Positions 1 to 10,405 of a stretch of DNA of 64,000 nt are shown here, in pieces. Every line of letters starts with the position of its first letter. Positions within the stretch are counted from its first letter, which is position 1. The notes beneath the pieces were generated by a model. That model ran no database searches, had not been told where the DNA came from, and saw only the letters and a program-made list of their open reading frames with translations. Origin of the DNA: Pseudogymnoascus destructans (lineage: Eukaryota > Ascomycota > Leotiomycetes > Thelebolales > Thelebolaceae); the NCBI RefSeq assembly GCF_001641265.1, contig NW_020167521.1, forward strand, positions 1,364,001 to 1,428,000, in the 5' to 3' direction. The translations under genes were made by a program, and so were the position numbers.

Positions 1-465
1 GATTGACTCTGGATTTATACCATGCTGTAGTACAAATTCCGTGTACTTTTCAAACCACTTAACAATAGCAGGTTCCTCTTGAGCTTGCGTACACTGTTGC
101 ACAATAGGCTTTGTAGTGATAAAGTGGAAATACATAAGCTCATTCCGTATATATTTAGTGAGCCAGCTCTGTGACGGTGGAGGCAGTGGGCTCCGTAGGT
201 GGCATACTGCCCCGTAAACCATATGCCTATTAGCCCCTAACCCTAGGTAATACTTCTCTAGAATCCAGGCCTTTAGGGCCTCCGTTTGGTCTATAGAAAG
301 CACCCTATTGTGACCTCCATGGGCCAGCTTCTGTGGGACTGCTCGGGTGATTCTTGACTGTATAGTCGACTTTGGGACCTTAGAAATCCGACTGGCAGCA
401 CCTACAGATTCAGAGGGGTTTGCTGCCAGCCATTCACAGGCATTTGATAGAGGTGTCCCTTCCAT
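1..465 (-). CDS. pogo/Fot1-type transposase, N-terminal part (runs off left edge)
   Basis: An open frame runs without a stop from an ATG at 465 to position 1, so 155 codons are visible and the gene continues beyond the window. The N-terminal half reads as a helix-turn-helix (residues about 5-55, including AASRISKVPKSTIQSRI) followed by a CENP-B-type DNA-binding region with the motif SQSWLTKYIRNEL. The last residues (LQHGINPES) stand just before where the first catalytic Asp of pogo-family DDE transposases is expected. It would cut and paste its own element in the nucleus. The terminal repeat of this element lies at about 545-643. Unlike the other pogo copies here, the visible part has no stop or frameshift. 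Confidence 0.8.
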   Translation of the reverse strand, partial: MEGTPLSNACEWLAANPSESVGAASRISKVPKSTIQSRITRAVPQKLAHGGHNRVLSIDQTEALKAWILEKYYLGLGANRHMVYGAVCHLRSPLPPPSQSWLTKYIRNELMYFHFITTKPIVQQCTQAQEEPAIVKWFEKYTEFVLQHGINPESI

Positions 466-544
466 TAAATGAATACATTTGATTACTATATAAATTACTA
501 CGTGTAGGAATGTTCAAGGTTTTGGTAAAGAGTAGCGGTGAACA

Positions 545-643
545 TATGCAAGTTGAGAGGACGCACTTGCTTCCTCTTGTAAGCGAGTGGACGCACTTGC
601 TTCCTCTCGTAAGTGAGTGGACGCACTCGCTTCCCCCCACAGT
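545..643. repeat. terminal inverted repeat of the left-edge pogo element
   Basis: The block holds staggered copies of a sub-repeat containing GTGGACGCACT(T/C)GCTTCC, and the same terminal block occurs at about 6748-6806. A short palindrome, GCGAGTG and CACTCGC around four bases, sits in it. If the terminus is taken as CAGT followed by the dinucleotide TA, as in Tc1/mariner elements, the element ends at 643. The outer boundary is inferred from the comparison of the two copies. Confidence 0.6.
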
Positions 644-753
644 TAGTGTGTGCCCAATACAAACAAAGTTGACAGGCAGGTTCTTCTTTTGCACCTGTAC
701 AGCAACATCGACCATCACCTCCCATCACTCCTCCCTTCCAGCTCCCATCCCCT

Positions 754-921
754 ACTCTACATCCACCCCTCTCTCCCTCTACCTCTTTCCTCTTTAGTTA
801 CTACACTCTACTCTACATCCACCCCTCTCTCCCTCTACCTCTTTCCTCTTTAGTTACTACACTCTACTCTACATCCACCCCTCTCCCCCTCTACCTCTTT
901 TCCTCTTTAGTTACTATCAGA
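754..921. repeat. three tandem copies of a 56-bp pyrimidine-rich unit
   Basis: The unit starts with ACTCTACATCCACCCC and recurs at 754, 810 and 866, an exact period of 56. The third copy shows a few substitutions and one inserted T. It lies between two transposons. The remainder of 644-1047 shows no coding sequence. Confidence 0.85.
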
Positions 922-1047
922 CTACACTCTAATCGTCGGATCCGCCTGGTCGCTTCGCTCCTAGTCGGAATAAGCAAGTTGTCTTGTGGGAAGCAAGATG
1001 TCTTGCCTCGCTAAACCCACCACTTTAAATCAAAGCAAAAGTATTTA

Positions 1048-2906
1048 ACGTGCATGTATAATGAAAGTGCCAAACAAGCGAAAGTGCCAAAATATCGCGA
1101 CTACCCCATAAGAATTGCGATAAATCCACCACAACAATTTAAATTAATTAAAACTACTCGGAGTCCTCTTCCTCAGACCTGTCTATTACAATCTGACAAG
1201 TGCGCGCATTGTGTCCAGTCTCACCACACTTGCCACAGCGACGTGCATGGGTTTCTTTCCTTGGCTTCCGACCACTACTTGCCCTTATTTCTTGCTCTAC
1301 TTGCTGCACAACGTCCCTCTCGTCCTGTAGCTCCTGTGCTACCTGTTGACTAAGTGATCCTCCTTGCTGTAGTCGTGTTTTTTTAGCTCTCCGGCGCTTG
1401 CTTAGCACTTCATTTGCCTGTCGCAGGTTTTGGTTCTCTGCTTTTAACAATGCTAATTGATGCATTATTTGCGATGCACCCTTTGTAAACTGGTCAACAG
1501 CTGCATAGATTGAGGTTGGAGAGCTATTTTGATGATGCGCAATTCAGTTTTTAATGAAAGTAGACTGTGATACAGCTTCAGTTGGGTTATTTGGTGTCTG
1601 AGAAACCCATGGTTGAGCGGTGTTTGGGCGAGAGGTTGGAGGTGTTGGCGTCTTAAACCTAAGGTCAAGTGTAGATATTACACTCTCAGGGCTAAATGGA
1701 AGAAGCCCAGCACCTCGGAACCCTCCCTGAATATTGCTTTCTGTCATTGCAATGTTAAATGCAGCATGGAAGGCAGGAAAGAAGTCATCCTTAGTAATGT
1801 GAATAATATGAGCCCGCATCATATCTTCAATTTGCCGACCGTAAGCTCTCTTTAATGGGCCAAAACAGCCAACATCAAGTGGTTGGAGTATATGGGAAGA
1901 GTGAGCAGGCATACAAAGCGTAATAATGTTGTGTTCTTTGCAGTACTCCTCAAACTTGTCTGAGTGGTGGCTCTCATGACCATCAAGGACTAACAAGCGA
2001 TAACCACCAACACTCCGGGGCTTTGTGTGCTTCTCAAAATGCTGAATCCAATCCATACCTCTCTCGTTTGTAGTCCAGCCATTTGCAGTAACAGTGATTA
2101 CCCAATCTACTGGAAATCCGCTATTCTCATACCAAGATGCAAGGTGGTTTTTACCTGCCACAATGACAAATGGCGGCACTGCCCAACCTTGAGAACTAAC
2201 ACCTTGGATTACTGTAACCCATTCCCGATTGCCAGGCTGCACCTTTTTTGCCTTTGCCCGCCCATCTGAGCTCGTTACTACCGTTGCGCTTGAGATGACG
2301 CCCATCATAAACCCAGTCTTATCAAAGTTGTAGATATCTGCATTGTTGATGCCATACTTTAGAATTGTGTTCCATACAAGCTCAAACCAGCCACGAATGA
2401 CTTTTGGATCATCGCACTTAGCCCTCTGGTAGTCGTATTTTCGCTGGAAGCGTGTCCGGAGCTCTACATGGCGCTTAACAAAGTTTGAAGCCCAACGTGA
2501 CCCGACGCGTGGCGCGTCGCGTGTTGCAAGTAGTCGATTTGCCATATCTTCAACAATAACAACTGAGGAGGGAACCCTTTAGCAGCTAAGTCAAGTATAT
2601 ACTGAACAAGAACTGATTCCTCTAGGTTACTTAATTTCCGTAAGTTGGCTTGGATATCGCGTCGTGAAGGTACACCTTGTAAACGGTGACGTAGCTTGCG
2701 GTGGTCTACGGAATAGATCCTAGCTGCAACTCGAAGGCGCAAATTTGGGTCGCTTTGCATAGCTTGGATAGCTAGCACTAATTTGCTTTCATCATTTTTA
2801 TGGCGCATGTTTTGTTGTGGAGGAATTTAACATTTAGTTGGGGGGGTTGGTCACCGCATGATTTTGGCACTTTCGCTTGTTTGGCACTTTCGTTATACAT
2901 GCACGT
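1048..2906 (-). mobile_element. complete pogo/Fot1-type DNA transposon with 46-bp TIRs
   Basis: The two ends, 1048-1093 and 2861-2906, are 46-bp inverted repeats that differ at one position. They start ACGTGCATGTATAA and contain a doubled GAAAGTGCCAAA motif. A TA dinucleotide flanks each end (1046-1047 and 2907-2908), the target-site duplication expected of Tc1/mariner elements. The 1859-bp element carries one minus-strand transposase gene with two visible lesions. TIR identity of 45/46 suggests a fairly young insertion. Confidence 0.9.
1154..2808 (-). pseudogene. DDE transposase of the 1048-2906 element, two lesions
   Basis: Reading starts at 2808 with an N-terminal helix-turn-helix and CENP-B region. 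The frame slips by one base near 2550 and continues from about 2545. The DDE core is clear: YNFDKTGF carries the first catalytic Asp, LLVLDGHESHH the second, and HILQPLDVGCFGPLK follows. The expected tail, RRAKKTRLQQGG, then a coiled region and a CCHC knuckle (CGKCGETGHNARTC), reads on to 1154. An in-frame TGA at 1544-1546, where Arg (CGA) is likely, interrupts the tail. The family catalyses TA-targeted cut-and-paste transposition. With one frameshift and one nonsense codon it is probably inactive, but only slightly decayed. Confidence 0.88.
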
Positions 2907-2930
2907 TATGTATAGTAATATATAGTACAG

Positions 2931-3689
2931 TCAAACCCCTGTTATAACGATCCTGAGCCAGAGGCACAGTATTACATTAGAACAAAGGCGTGCCCTTCGT
3001 CGCTGGGCACATCGACAGCACCCAAAGCCTACACAGAAGCAATGCATCAAATGGTTCCTCCACGAAATACAATCACAAACTTAGCCAGTCAACTGTTTCC
3101 GAATCCTTAAGTCTACGCTTCTCCCACCTCGACGAGAATAATACACCACAAGGCGTGCGACTTCGAAAAGGCTTCTGGCCTGACTTAGAGAAGCTTCTGT
3201 TTGCATGGCAGCAGCGTATTGAAGCAAGAGGGGGATTTACAACTGGAGAGCTTCTGCAAACAAAGGCAAGAGATATCTGGCGTCAGTTTCCACAACACTC
3301 TGGCAAGCCAGTCCCAGAGTTCAGCATTGGATGGCTTGAGTGATTTAAGAAGCGCTTTAAGATATCATTAAAAGTTCGACATGGAGAAGCCTTATCTATC
3401 CCAGCTTCTACAGAAGAGGAAATGAGAGCCTTACAAACTGTGGCAGGGGAATATCAAGAGGAGGATATCTACAACATGGACGAGAGTGGCCTTTATTGGA
3501 GGATGATGCTCTCTCGAGGCCTCTCATTACAACATCATGCTGGTTTAAAGAAAGACAAGTCTCAGATCTCTCTTGTATTTTGTGTCAATGCAACTGGCAC
3601 AGATCGATTTCAGTCTGGTTCATTGGCAAAGCTAAAACACCACGCGCTTTGCGATTTGTATCAGTTCATACAATGGGAGGGCAATGGCG
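2931..3689 (+). pseudogene. truncated pogo/Tigger-type element and transposase
   Basis: The left end CAGTCAAACCCCTGTTATAA resembles the terminus of the element at 39960. Downstream, a CENP-B-type region (residues RKGFWPDLEKLLFAW and GGFTTGELLQTKAR) is followed by YNMDESGLYWR, which holds the first catalytic Asp. There is a TGA stop at 3341-3343 where Arg is expected (WLE-stop-FKKRF), and a frameshift near 3620 before a segment reading FIGKAKTPRAL. The element ends abruptly at 3690, where a solo LTR begins. The second and third catalytic acids are missing. Confidence 0.78.
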
Positions 3690-4597
3690 TGTAATGGTGG
3701 GTGCACCAGATGTGAGAATCCAGCCACCCAAGGAAGGGGATGATTTTACTAAGACAACACACTGTCTTAGGAAACAGAGCCAAAGGGTTGTAGCTCAGAC
3801 TATTCCACAACGCAGCAATCAAGTGTATGATGTAGTGGAGTGGTTTAGACAAGTTGTAACAAATGTTGAGTCTGAGAACTCAGGGATAAGTCAGAGGTTA
3901 GCACCTCACTGACTTTTCAGAAACAAAGAATAATAAGATCAATGCTTTGAAGCTTGGAAAAGACGTGGAAGTATGTGATAGTCGATTTACTGTATTGTCT
4001 GCTTGCCCTTTCTTAAGGAAAGGGCAATCCTATTTATGCTAAAGGAGTGTAGTTCTCTCATTCCAAGACTTTCCATGACTAACCAGGCTTGGTAACTGTA
4101 GTCAACGTAAGAGAATCCCATAGAACCATCTCCTAGGTTCCTAGCCTATAGGAAGTGAAAGGAGGTCCAAGGTCAGAGTACCCCTATAGACAAATTATGT
4201 CATAACTTAACCAATCTTGTGGGTAATTAAGGAGCGATGACGTGTAATGAATCATAGACAGTTGTAGAAGCTTTTGGAGCTATCGTTCATGTTCCTAGGC
4301 CTCTAGTTGATAGAGATATGTCACGTGTAGTATTAGCCCAGTAACTAAGGAGTGATGTCATGTAATGAATCATAGAGGGTTGTAGAGATATGCTATGTGG
4401 TAATATCGGCCCAGTAACTAAGGAGCAATGACGTGTAATGAATCATAGAGGGTTATAGCAATTGTTGAGTAGTATTGCTCTTGTTGTTGGTGTGACAAGC
4501 CAAAATATGTATAGTGACTTGTAGGTTTGAGGAGGAGATTTCTAAGTTTGCTCTTGAGTTTGATAGCAAACTGAGTGCAACGAATGTCAGTATGACA
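3690..4597 (-). mobile_element. solo LTR of the chromodomain Ty3/gypsy family
   Basis: This is the reverse complement of the LTRs at 31102-32074 and 37457-38365. It starts TGTAATGGTGGGTGCACC at 3690 and ends CAGTATGACA at 4597, and it is 908 bp against 973 and 909 bp for the others. No internal gag or pol sequence lies next to it. The flanking pentamers (TGGCG and GATTA) do not match, so a simple insertion followed by LTR-LTR recombination is not demonstrated. Recombination between two separate elements could explain both the missing duplication and the lost 3' half of the pogo element. Confidence 0.88.
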
Positions 4598-4614
4598 GAT
4601 TACAGCTCACAGCT

Positions 4615-4752
4615 TGTCACAGCTTGTTACGGTTGTTACGGTTGTTACGGTTGTTACGGTTGTTACGGTTATTACGGTTGTTACGGTTGTTACGGTTGTT
4701 ACAGTTGTTACGGTTGTTACGGTTGTTACAGTTGTTATGGGGATTACGGGTG
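4615..4752. repeat. minisatellite of a 9-bp TTACGGTTG unit
   Basis: About fourteen copies of TTACGGTTG with scattered variants (TTACGGTTA, TTACAGTTG) lie directly beside the LTR end. The unit is a multiple of three, so all frames stay open. The apparent Cys-Tyr-Gly or Val-Thr repeat proteins are artefacts of this array. Confidence 0.85.
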
Positions 4753-4869
4753 TAGCCTTAGCCACAAGGTTACAACCGCTAAGCAGACAACTGTATGTTA
4801 TGAGGAATAGCCTCACCTTCCTTCCTTCTTCTTCTTCTTCTCTCTTTAGATTCAATCTAGATTACTTTT

Positions 4870-5905
4870 CCTGGACTGGCATCATGACCTCTATGACCAT
4901 CGTAACAATTTTATGCTAGTGCTTGTAAGGTTGGAAAACCCCAACATCGAGTGAGAGGGAAATGTAAATGGGAATATGTTGTGCTCCTCTGCAAGGATTG
5001 CAAATTGAGGGCATTGATGACTTACATGAGAATCAAGCAAGAGGACCTTTAGCTCTAAATCTTGTGTGCTTTTTGTATGTTTAATGAAGTGTGTTAACCA
5101 TTCAATTGCAAGTTCGTCGTTGATATATCTAGAGTCTGAAAGTAGAATCCTCTCTGCTTAAAGATTCTGATGGTACTAAGATTCTATATGAGTTTTGCCC
5201 TGTATGATAATAACAGGTGGAATCACTTGCCCACTTACAGAGACAGCTTTAACAACACTAAGGGAACTCTTGTTTTCAGGACTTAGTGTGTAGAGTTCGT
5301 ATATTCTAATAGGCACCATGACTTTGTAACGCTGACTTCTAAACGATAGAAGACACAGAGGTTCTCTTGCGTAAAGGTTTACTTATCAGAGGAGGCAGGG
5401 GATCAGACACAAAGGCTTCAAGTAACACGTTACTAGTATATAACAAATACTGTATTGAGTTGAGCACGAAGCTCCTATCTAAGGAAATACTATCTACTTA
5501 TATAGTGGCGTCGTGCCTAGTGGACTCTTTGGGAACTCACTCGAGTCCTCGGAGTCCTGGACTCTTAGGACTCTTCTCATCATCCTGCGAGTCCGTCACG
5601 TGATACTTTCGGAACTACTATTCCCCGCTGCCCCTCCAGGTACCAGGGCCGGTCTCATGCGACCTCCCTCCTTCCTGTCCTGTATTGGCCAGCCTTCTTG
5701 TTCCGTCGTAACAGACTTGTTCACCACCTAGGATTCTAATTCGAAATCCTGTTGCTTTATCCCATGCTCTTGTAGAAATGTAGTATATCTTTGAAACCAT
5801 TCTTCAACTACTGTTTCATCATGTGCTGTTGTTCGCTGTCATGATATAGGCTTTGTAGTAATTGTATGAAATTCAGAAAGCTCATGTTAGACAAATTTTC
5901 TCATC
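4870..5905 (-). pseudogene. decayed pogo transposase split by a solo LTR
   Basis: On the minus strand, 5905-5719 reads as the CENP-B-domain end (HELSEFHTITTKPI, then WFQRYTTFLQEHGI), closely matching the corresponding part of the left-edge transposase. After the LTR at 5325-5713 the DDE core resumes with SLSVVKAVSVSGQVIPP and IIIQGKTHIES, then a stop. Near 4900 the expected LDVGVFQPYKH follows with TAG in place of the next Trp codon. Several stops and small indels are present. The C-terminus is absent. The 5' end abuts, within about 20 bp, the opposed pogo fragment at 5920. Confidence 0.75.
5325..5713 (-). mobile_element. solo LTR (second LTR family), TSD GACTT
   Basis: The element reads TGTTACGACGGAAC...AGCGTTACA on the minus strand, with TG...CA termini. 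It is flanked by perfect 5-bp duplications, GACTT at 5320-5324 and 5714-5718. It matches the LTR at 34370-34844 along its whole length apart from an 86-bp tandem duplication found only there. It contains TATATA boxes and a poly-purine run. No internal domain remains, so it most likely arose by LTR-LTR recombination. Confidence 0.92.
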
Positions 5906-5919
5906 TAACGGTGGTAATG

Positions 5920-6806
5920 GATCACATAAATGACAGAGAAGTGGACATCACTTATAACCTACCCCGATTTATGAGAGATCTCCCACAAATGCGGGAGCAG
6001 ACTTTTAAGGAATCTACCATACAATCAGCGTTCCGGAAAGCTGGAATCTGGCCTATAAGCTGTAATACAGCCCTTGAGAAGCTGCGTACGTACTCGCAGC
6101 CTACGCAGCCTACAGAGCCTACAACGCCCACCCTACCACGGCCTATTACCCCTATTCCCTCCACTTTCCAGGGCGTAGAACAGGGCCTACAGCAGTGGAA
6201 GGAGCGGGTTCCGGAGGCCTTTAGTAGCCCCTCAAGGCAGAGCTACAGCAACTGGCTTACTGGGGCAGCCCGGGTTCTGGCTGCTGGCCAGCTCCAGGAA
6301 CTCGACCTACGGGCTGTTCGGCAGCAGGTCAAGAACTCGAAGAAGAAGCGGGGGGGCCGGGACCGACTCCAGTGTGGAGGTGAGCTCCGGGCTTCTGAAG
6401 CCCACGAGCTTCAGGCCCAGAAGCTCGCTGCCGCAGAAGCTCGGAAACTGAGCCAGGCCCAAACCCGAGCCCAGAAGCAGCTCCGCCGGGCATCCGGAAG
6501 AAGAGCATAGCTCAGCTCACTAAATCGGGCCTCCCAATTCCTCCGGAGTTGGAAGACCCTATTACTGACCCAGAAGCCAAATCTGAGAGCCAGTATGAGA
6601 GCGCAACTGAGGGTGGGAGTGGTCGTGGGAGTGAGAGTGAGCGTGAGAATGAAGCGTGAGAATGAAGAAGTGATAATTTCGTAGAATTGAACTTTTAAGT
6701 ACTTTTACATATAAATTACTATGGTTGGGTACTTACGGTCGCAATTTGAGAGGACGCACTTGCTTCCTCTCATAAGCGAGTGGACGCACTCGCTTCCCCC
6801 CACGGT
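5920..6806 (+). pseudogene. C-terminal part and TIR of a pogo-type element
   Basis: From about 5920 a plus-strand frame shows FKESTIQSAFRKAGIWPIS, a motif typical of the region after the DDE core of fungal pogo transposases. A Pro/Thr-rich linker and a Gln/Ala/Lys/Arg-rich tail follow to a stop at 6510. Acidic Ser/Glu-rich sequence continues in another frame to about 6650. The terminal repeat (about 6748-6806) matches the one at 545-643, and TA follows at 6807-6808. The first two-thirds of the gene are missing. Its left boundary touches the opposed fragment ending at 5905. Confidence 0.75.
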
Positions 6807-7319
6807 TAGTTGTGTAACCTGCAGTAGAATCATTGGTGGTAATACTTTATGGACCACTACTTGGTACTTCCTCAGGGCCCTTCCCTCCCCATCCTTTCCC
6901 TCCTGTCGGTACTTTCATCCCATCCCAGCTACCACCACAGCCACCACCACAGCCACCACCACAGCCACCACCACCCACACCCACACCTACAACCACACAA
7001 TCCTCAAAACATCCACCTCGCAACAACCTCCGTCCAACTAATACCAACTAATACACCAAAGTCCTGATATTGTAACCCAATACTGTATCAACTACGGAGT
7101 ATATCAAACTATATCCACCGACTCATTATTCCACCACAACCATATCCATATCCTCAACTCAATCAGCATTCGATCACGAACGCGTCACCGCTATTCCGAG
7201 CGCTTATTCTCCTGCCCTGCCACTCCGCATTGCCTCTCTTCCACGACCAGCCCATGAGCCAAACCTGGGTTTGAAGGGAACCACGCCATCCCAGCGCGAG
7301 CGCCAAAGGGCGTACAATC
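6807..7319. other. intergenic stretch with ACCACCACAGCC repeats
   Basis: This is the region upstream of the membrane-protein gene at 7320. Four copies of the 12-bp unit ACCACCACAGCC lie at 6931-6978, followed by CCACACC-type sequence. No conserved coding sequence is seen. It probably contains the promoter of the downstream gene. Confidence 0.6.
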
Positions 7320-9660
7320 TTGCCCTCGACACAACTCTCTCCGCGGTCAACTTCTCTCGAGGCCTTCGATATGGCGCCTCCCGACCACCAATCGAGTGAT
7401 GTCGGCCGACGCGAGTCGCAGAGGCTCTCGGTCCGCCAATCTGTCGACAACACGATTGACGAGGGCGACGACCTCTATGGACTCGAGACTATGGGCGTGT
7501 CTGACGGGTTCCGGCCGCCTCACGTCCAGAACCACAACCGCATATCATCCGACTCGTCACAATTGAACAGATCGGCGCCGCCGCGGCCACCGAGTATATC
7601 AAAGCCGAGGATGGTCAGCAACTTTGCCCTTCGACACGATGGTGCCCCGGAGTCATCGTCTTTGGGACCGCCTGCTGAACGCAACGAATCGACTGATGCT
7701 CCCATAATAGCGCCCGATGGGCCATACCAGGGCCCAACGAGGCCGTCACATCCATACCGAATGTATTCGCAGATGGATCGACCTGCGAGGGCAGCGAGCA
7801 TCGCTACGATTTCAAGTTTTCCCGCGTCGGAACAGAGTTACAGTGGACCCAACGGCCCTACGCATCCCTACGGCATGTATCCCCAGAATACTGTTCCGGA
7901 GTCAGAAGCGGGCGACATCGAGCCACCAGCGAATATTCCAGTCGGCTTCCCAGGTCTCTCCGGGAACCAATATCAAAGGCGATTAGGCCCAGATGGCGAA
8001 GACGCCGCCGATATTATTGGCCCAGACGGCCATACAGAACAATTACCACCCTACACGAAATACCCCGACGAAGTATTCGCGAGGAAACTGATGCCTTTAT
8101 CCGCCCCAGGACCGTCTGCAGCGGCCGCCTCGGGCGCAGGGGGAATCGGCCTTGCAACACGTAACCCTGAATTCTCATCAGAAAACCTCGCCATCTCGCC
8201 CATTGAACCGACGTCTCCCCGGTCTACACTCTCCGTACGGAGCGGCGAGCCCGTGCGAAGTCGCGACGCTGCCGCGGCCGCAGAAGCGGAATCCGAGAAG
8301 CCGGCCGAGAAGAAGTGGAAGACGATGGCGAAGCAGAAGGTGTGCGGCTATCTCCCAGTTTGGGCACTGACTTTGATCGTGCTGCTCATCGTCGTTATTG
8401 CCCTGCTCGTCGGTAACATCCTCGGCGTGATGGTCACGAAACGGAGAGATTCGAAATTCAAGCACAGCCGGCCACTTACCATACCGTACGTCCCCTCTCA
8501 AAAAACTCCTTTCGTCACGTACTAACCGATCCCTCAGTGTCTCAGGCGATTACTACACAACCGTAACCACCACCCTAGACGCCACTCCCCTCCCCTCCCT
8601 CCCCACCAGCCTCCCCACCCTCCCCACTGGGACTTTTTCCCTCTTCATGAGCTCTGCCTTGGAAAGCACAGGCCTCTGCCTCGAAAACATGTCTCAGCTC
8701 CTCGCCTGGTCCTGCGACATGCCGCCCGCGCGCATTCAAGTTACCATCGCCAACCTCGGCCTCGACGCGCCCAAGACGAGTAACCACGCCTTCTCGCTCA
8801 AGCTACCGGATGGGGCACAGCAAGGGTTCTCGTATGGCACGCAGCCGCCGGTGTTCAGGCCGAAAAACGTGATGACCCTGGTGAGCGACTACGACGATCC
8901 GTATCTAGGACCAGCCTGGTTCTTCCAGGTCACTTACGATAAAGTCGTCATCCTCCCGGCAGAACTCTTGCCGGCGCCATCGGCCAAGGCGAGGACGCGG
9001 CGCGGGAATGTGGAGGCGGTCGGCGATACGACCGCTACAGCATCCGATGCCGCAGCAGCCCCAACTTCCTCCACCACAACCGCCCCGTCTACAAACAACT
9101 ACTCCGGCGGCGACGGCAGCGGCTGGCCCACGCCACCGGGCACGTACCCGCGCCACAGCGTCGTCCTCGCGGGCTCCACACCCTGGTTCTGCTACTGGAA
9201 CGGCACCCTCCTCGAGACCTTCGTGTACCCCAACGCCTCATCGAAAGCGAGCGAGAAATGGGCGTCGAGCTACGGCGCCTCCTCCACTACTGCCTCCGGG
9301 TATGGTAGGACGAGCGTACCCACCGATGCTGGCGCCGTGACGGCTGCTGGTGGGACGACGACGGGGACGAGCGGGTTACTGCCGCCGTACCCAAAGGTGG
9401 TGAAGATTGAGGAGAGGAGGATGCCGAGGGGGGCTTACGATCAGCCGTACTGTGTGCAGATGCGCATCTCGGCGGATAGGGCGACGGCGGCGCCGGTTAG
9501 GGGTGCGGATGGGAGTGCGGTTGTCGTGATGCTTGATGAGAGGGTTGGGGCGAGTGGGGGTAGTAAGGCGGAGAGGGATGGGGTGGAGATGGAAAAGAGG
9601 ATGGGGTGGGGGAAGAGGGGGATGGCGCAGGAGTGTCATTGTGGGTGGGTTGCTAAGTGA
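7320..9660 (+). CDS. single-pass membrane protein with large C-terminal domain, unknown function
   Basis: There are two exons, 7320-8485 and 8538-9660. The intron starts GTACGT and carries TACTAAC and CAG, and the product is 762 aa. The first ~340 residues are Pro/Ser-rich and look disordered. A basic segment (KKWKTMAKQK) precedes one strong transmembrane helix at about residues 347-373 (ALTLIVLLIVVIALLVGNIL), so the N-terminus should be cytosolic and the C-terminal ~390 residues luminal or extracellular. The C-terminal part has several Cys, a WFCYWNGTLLE segment with an N-glycosylation site and a Thr/Ser/Ala-rich insert. Proteins of this plan are common and uncharacterised in Pezizomycotina. 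An alternative start is Met18. I do not recognise a function. Confidence 0.75.
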
Positions 9661-10305
9661 ATACCGCCAAGGACCCCTTGACGGTTGTTAATTGAAGTGC
9701 CTAGAATCGACACACAGCGAGCGTTGTGAGTAATATCCTGCAACTCGAGAGATGGAGGATGCAGCGAGCTTGTGGATCGATTAACTAGCTGTGTGCCCCT
9801 CCCAGTCTGGGAGAGGCACACAGCCAGTTAAATGATCAACACATTCTGTCTGTGTCGACAGCGCTAGGGGAGGGGTTTGGATACCACGGCGTCATTCTTG
9901 GTCGATGTTTTTTTTGGGGTTTTTTTGGGGGATATGGGATCACAATGGGGGACTCCATGTCGCAAAATGGGTATTACTTAACTCTTCATGTTTTTATGTT
10001 CTATGTTTCTGGGAAAGCGTGGGGGGTGGGTGGGAAGCGGGTACCGGGGGGTATTGGAATGAAAGGGATAGGGTATGGTGTTTTTCTGGTTTGCTTGTTT
10101 GTTTGTTTTTTTTGAGAGAGAGAGGCAAGATGAGGGAGGGGCTGTATGTTTATGTGGTGTGTGAATGAGTGTTATTGTGGTGGATGGATGGATGGATGGG
10201 TGGTGTGGTGTGCTGGGTGAAAAAGGGGGGTTACTCGTGAAGTATATAAATTATGTACGTACACACACACGTTACCGCACCTCCTTGTCCCCTACCTAGT
10301 CCCAA
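9661..10305. other. intergenic stretch, G-rich, with simple repeats
   Basis: This is the 3' region between two convergent genes. It contains an imperfect 50-bp palindrome at 9781-9830, T/G-rich sequence with GGGG runs, a GATG tetranucleotide run near 10179-10200 and a short CA run at about 10260-10270. Open frames here are low-complexity and have no recognisable protein features. Confidence 0.6.
9781..9830. repeat. imperfect 50-bp palindrome (hairpin)
   Basis: Two 24-base arms, TTAACTAGCTGTGTGCC... and its complement, pair with two mismatches around a 2-base centre. It lies about 120 bp beyond the stop codon of the membrane-protein gene. It could be a transcript 3' hairpin or a fossil transposon end; nothing in the sequence decides between these. 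Confidence 0.7.
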
Positions 10306-10405
10306 TTATTTTACTTGCGGCCTTGAAAACACTGTAATTACTTCCTCCCTCCCCAATTCCCCCCCTCCAACCCCTCCAAAAACACCTCCGCCTCCCTCCT
10401 CGCCT

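Noticed and set aside
4615..4752. CRISPR-like array
   Set aside because: The unit is 9 bp and contiguous with no spacers, and the genome is eukaryotic.
4514..4919. Cys-Tyr-Gly or Val-Thr repeat proteins on both strands
   Set aside because: They are translations of a 9-bp minisatellite, whose unit length keeps all frames open, beside an LTR end.
9852..10168. Overlapping plus-strand ORFs downstream of the membrane-protein gene
   Set aside because: Low-complexity Gly/Phe/Trp-rich reading of G- and T-rich DNA, no splice or family support.
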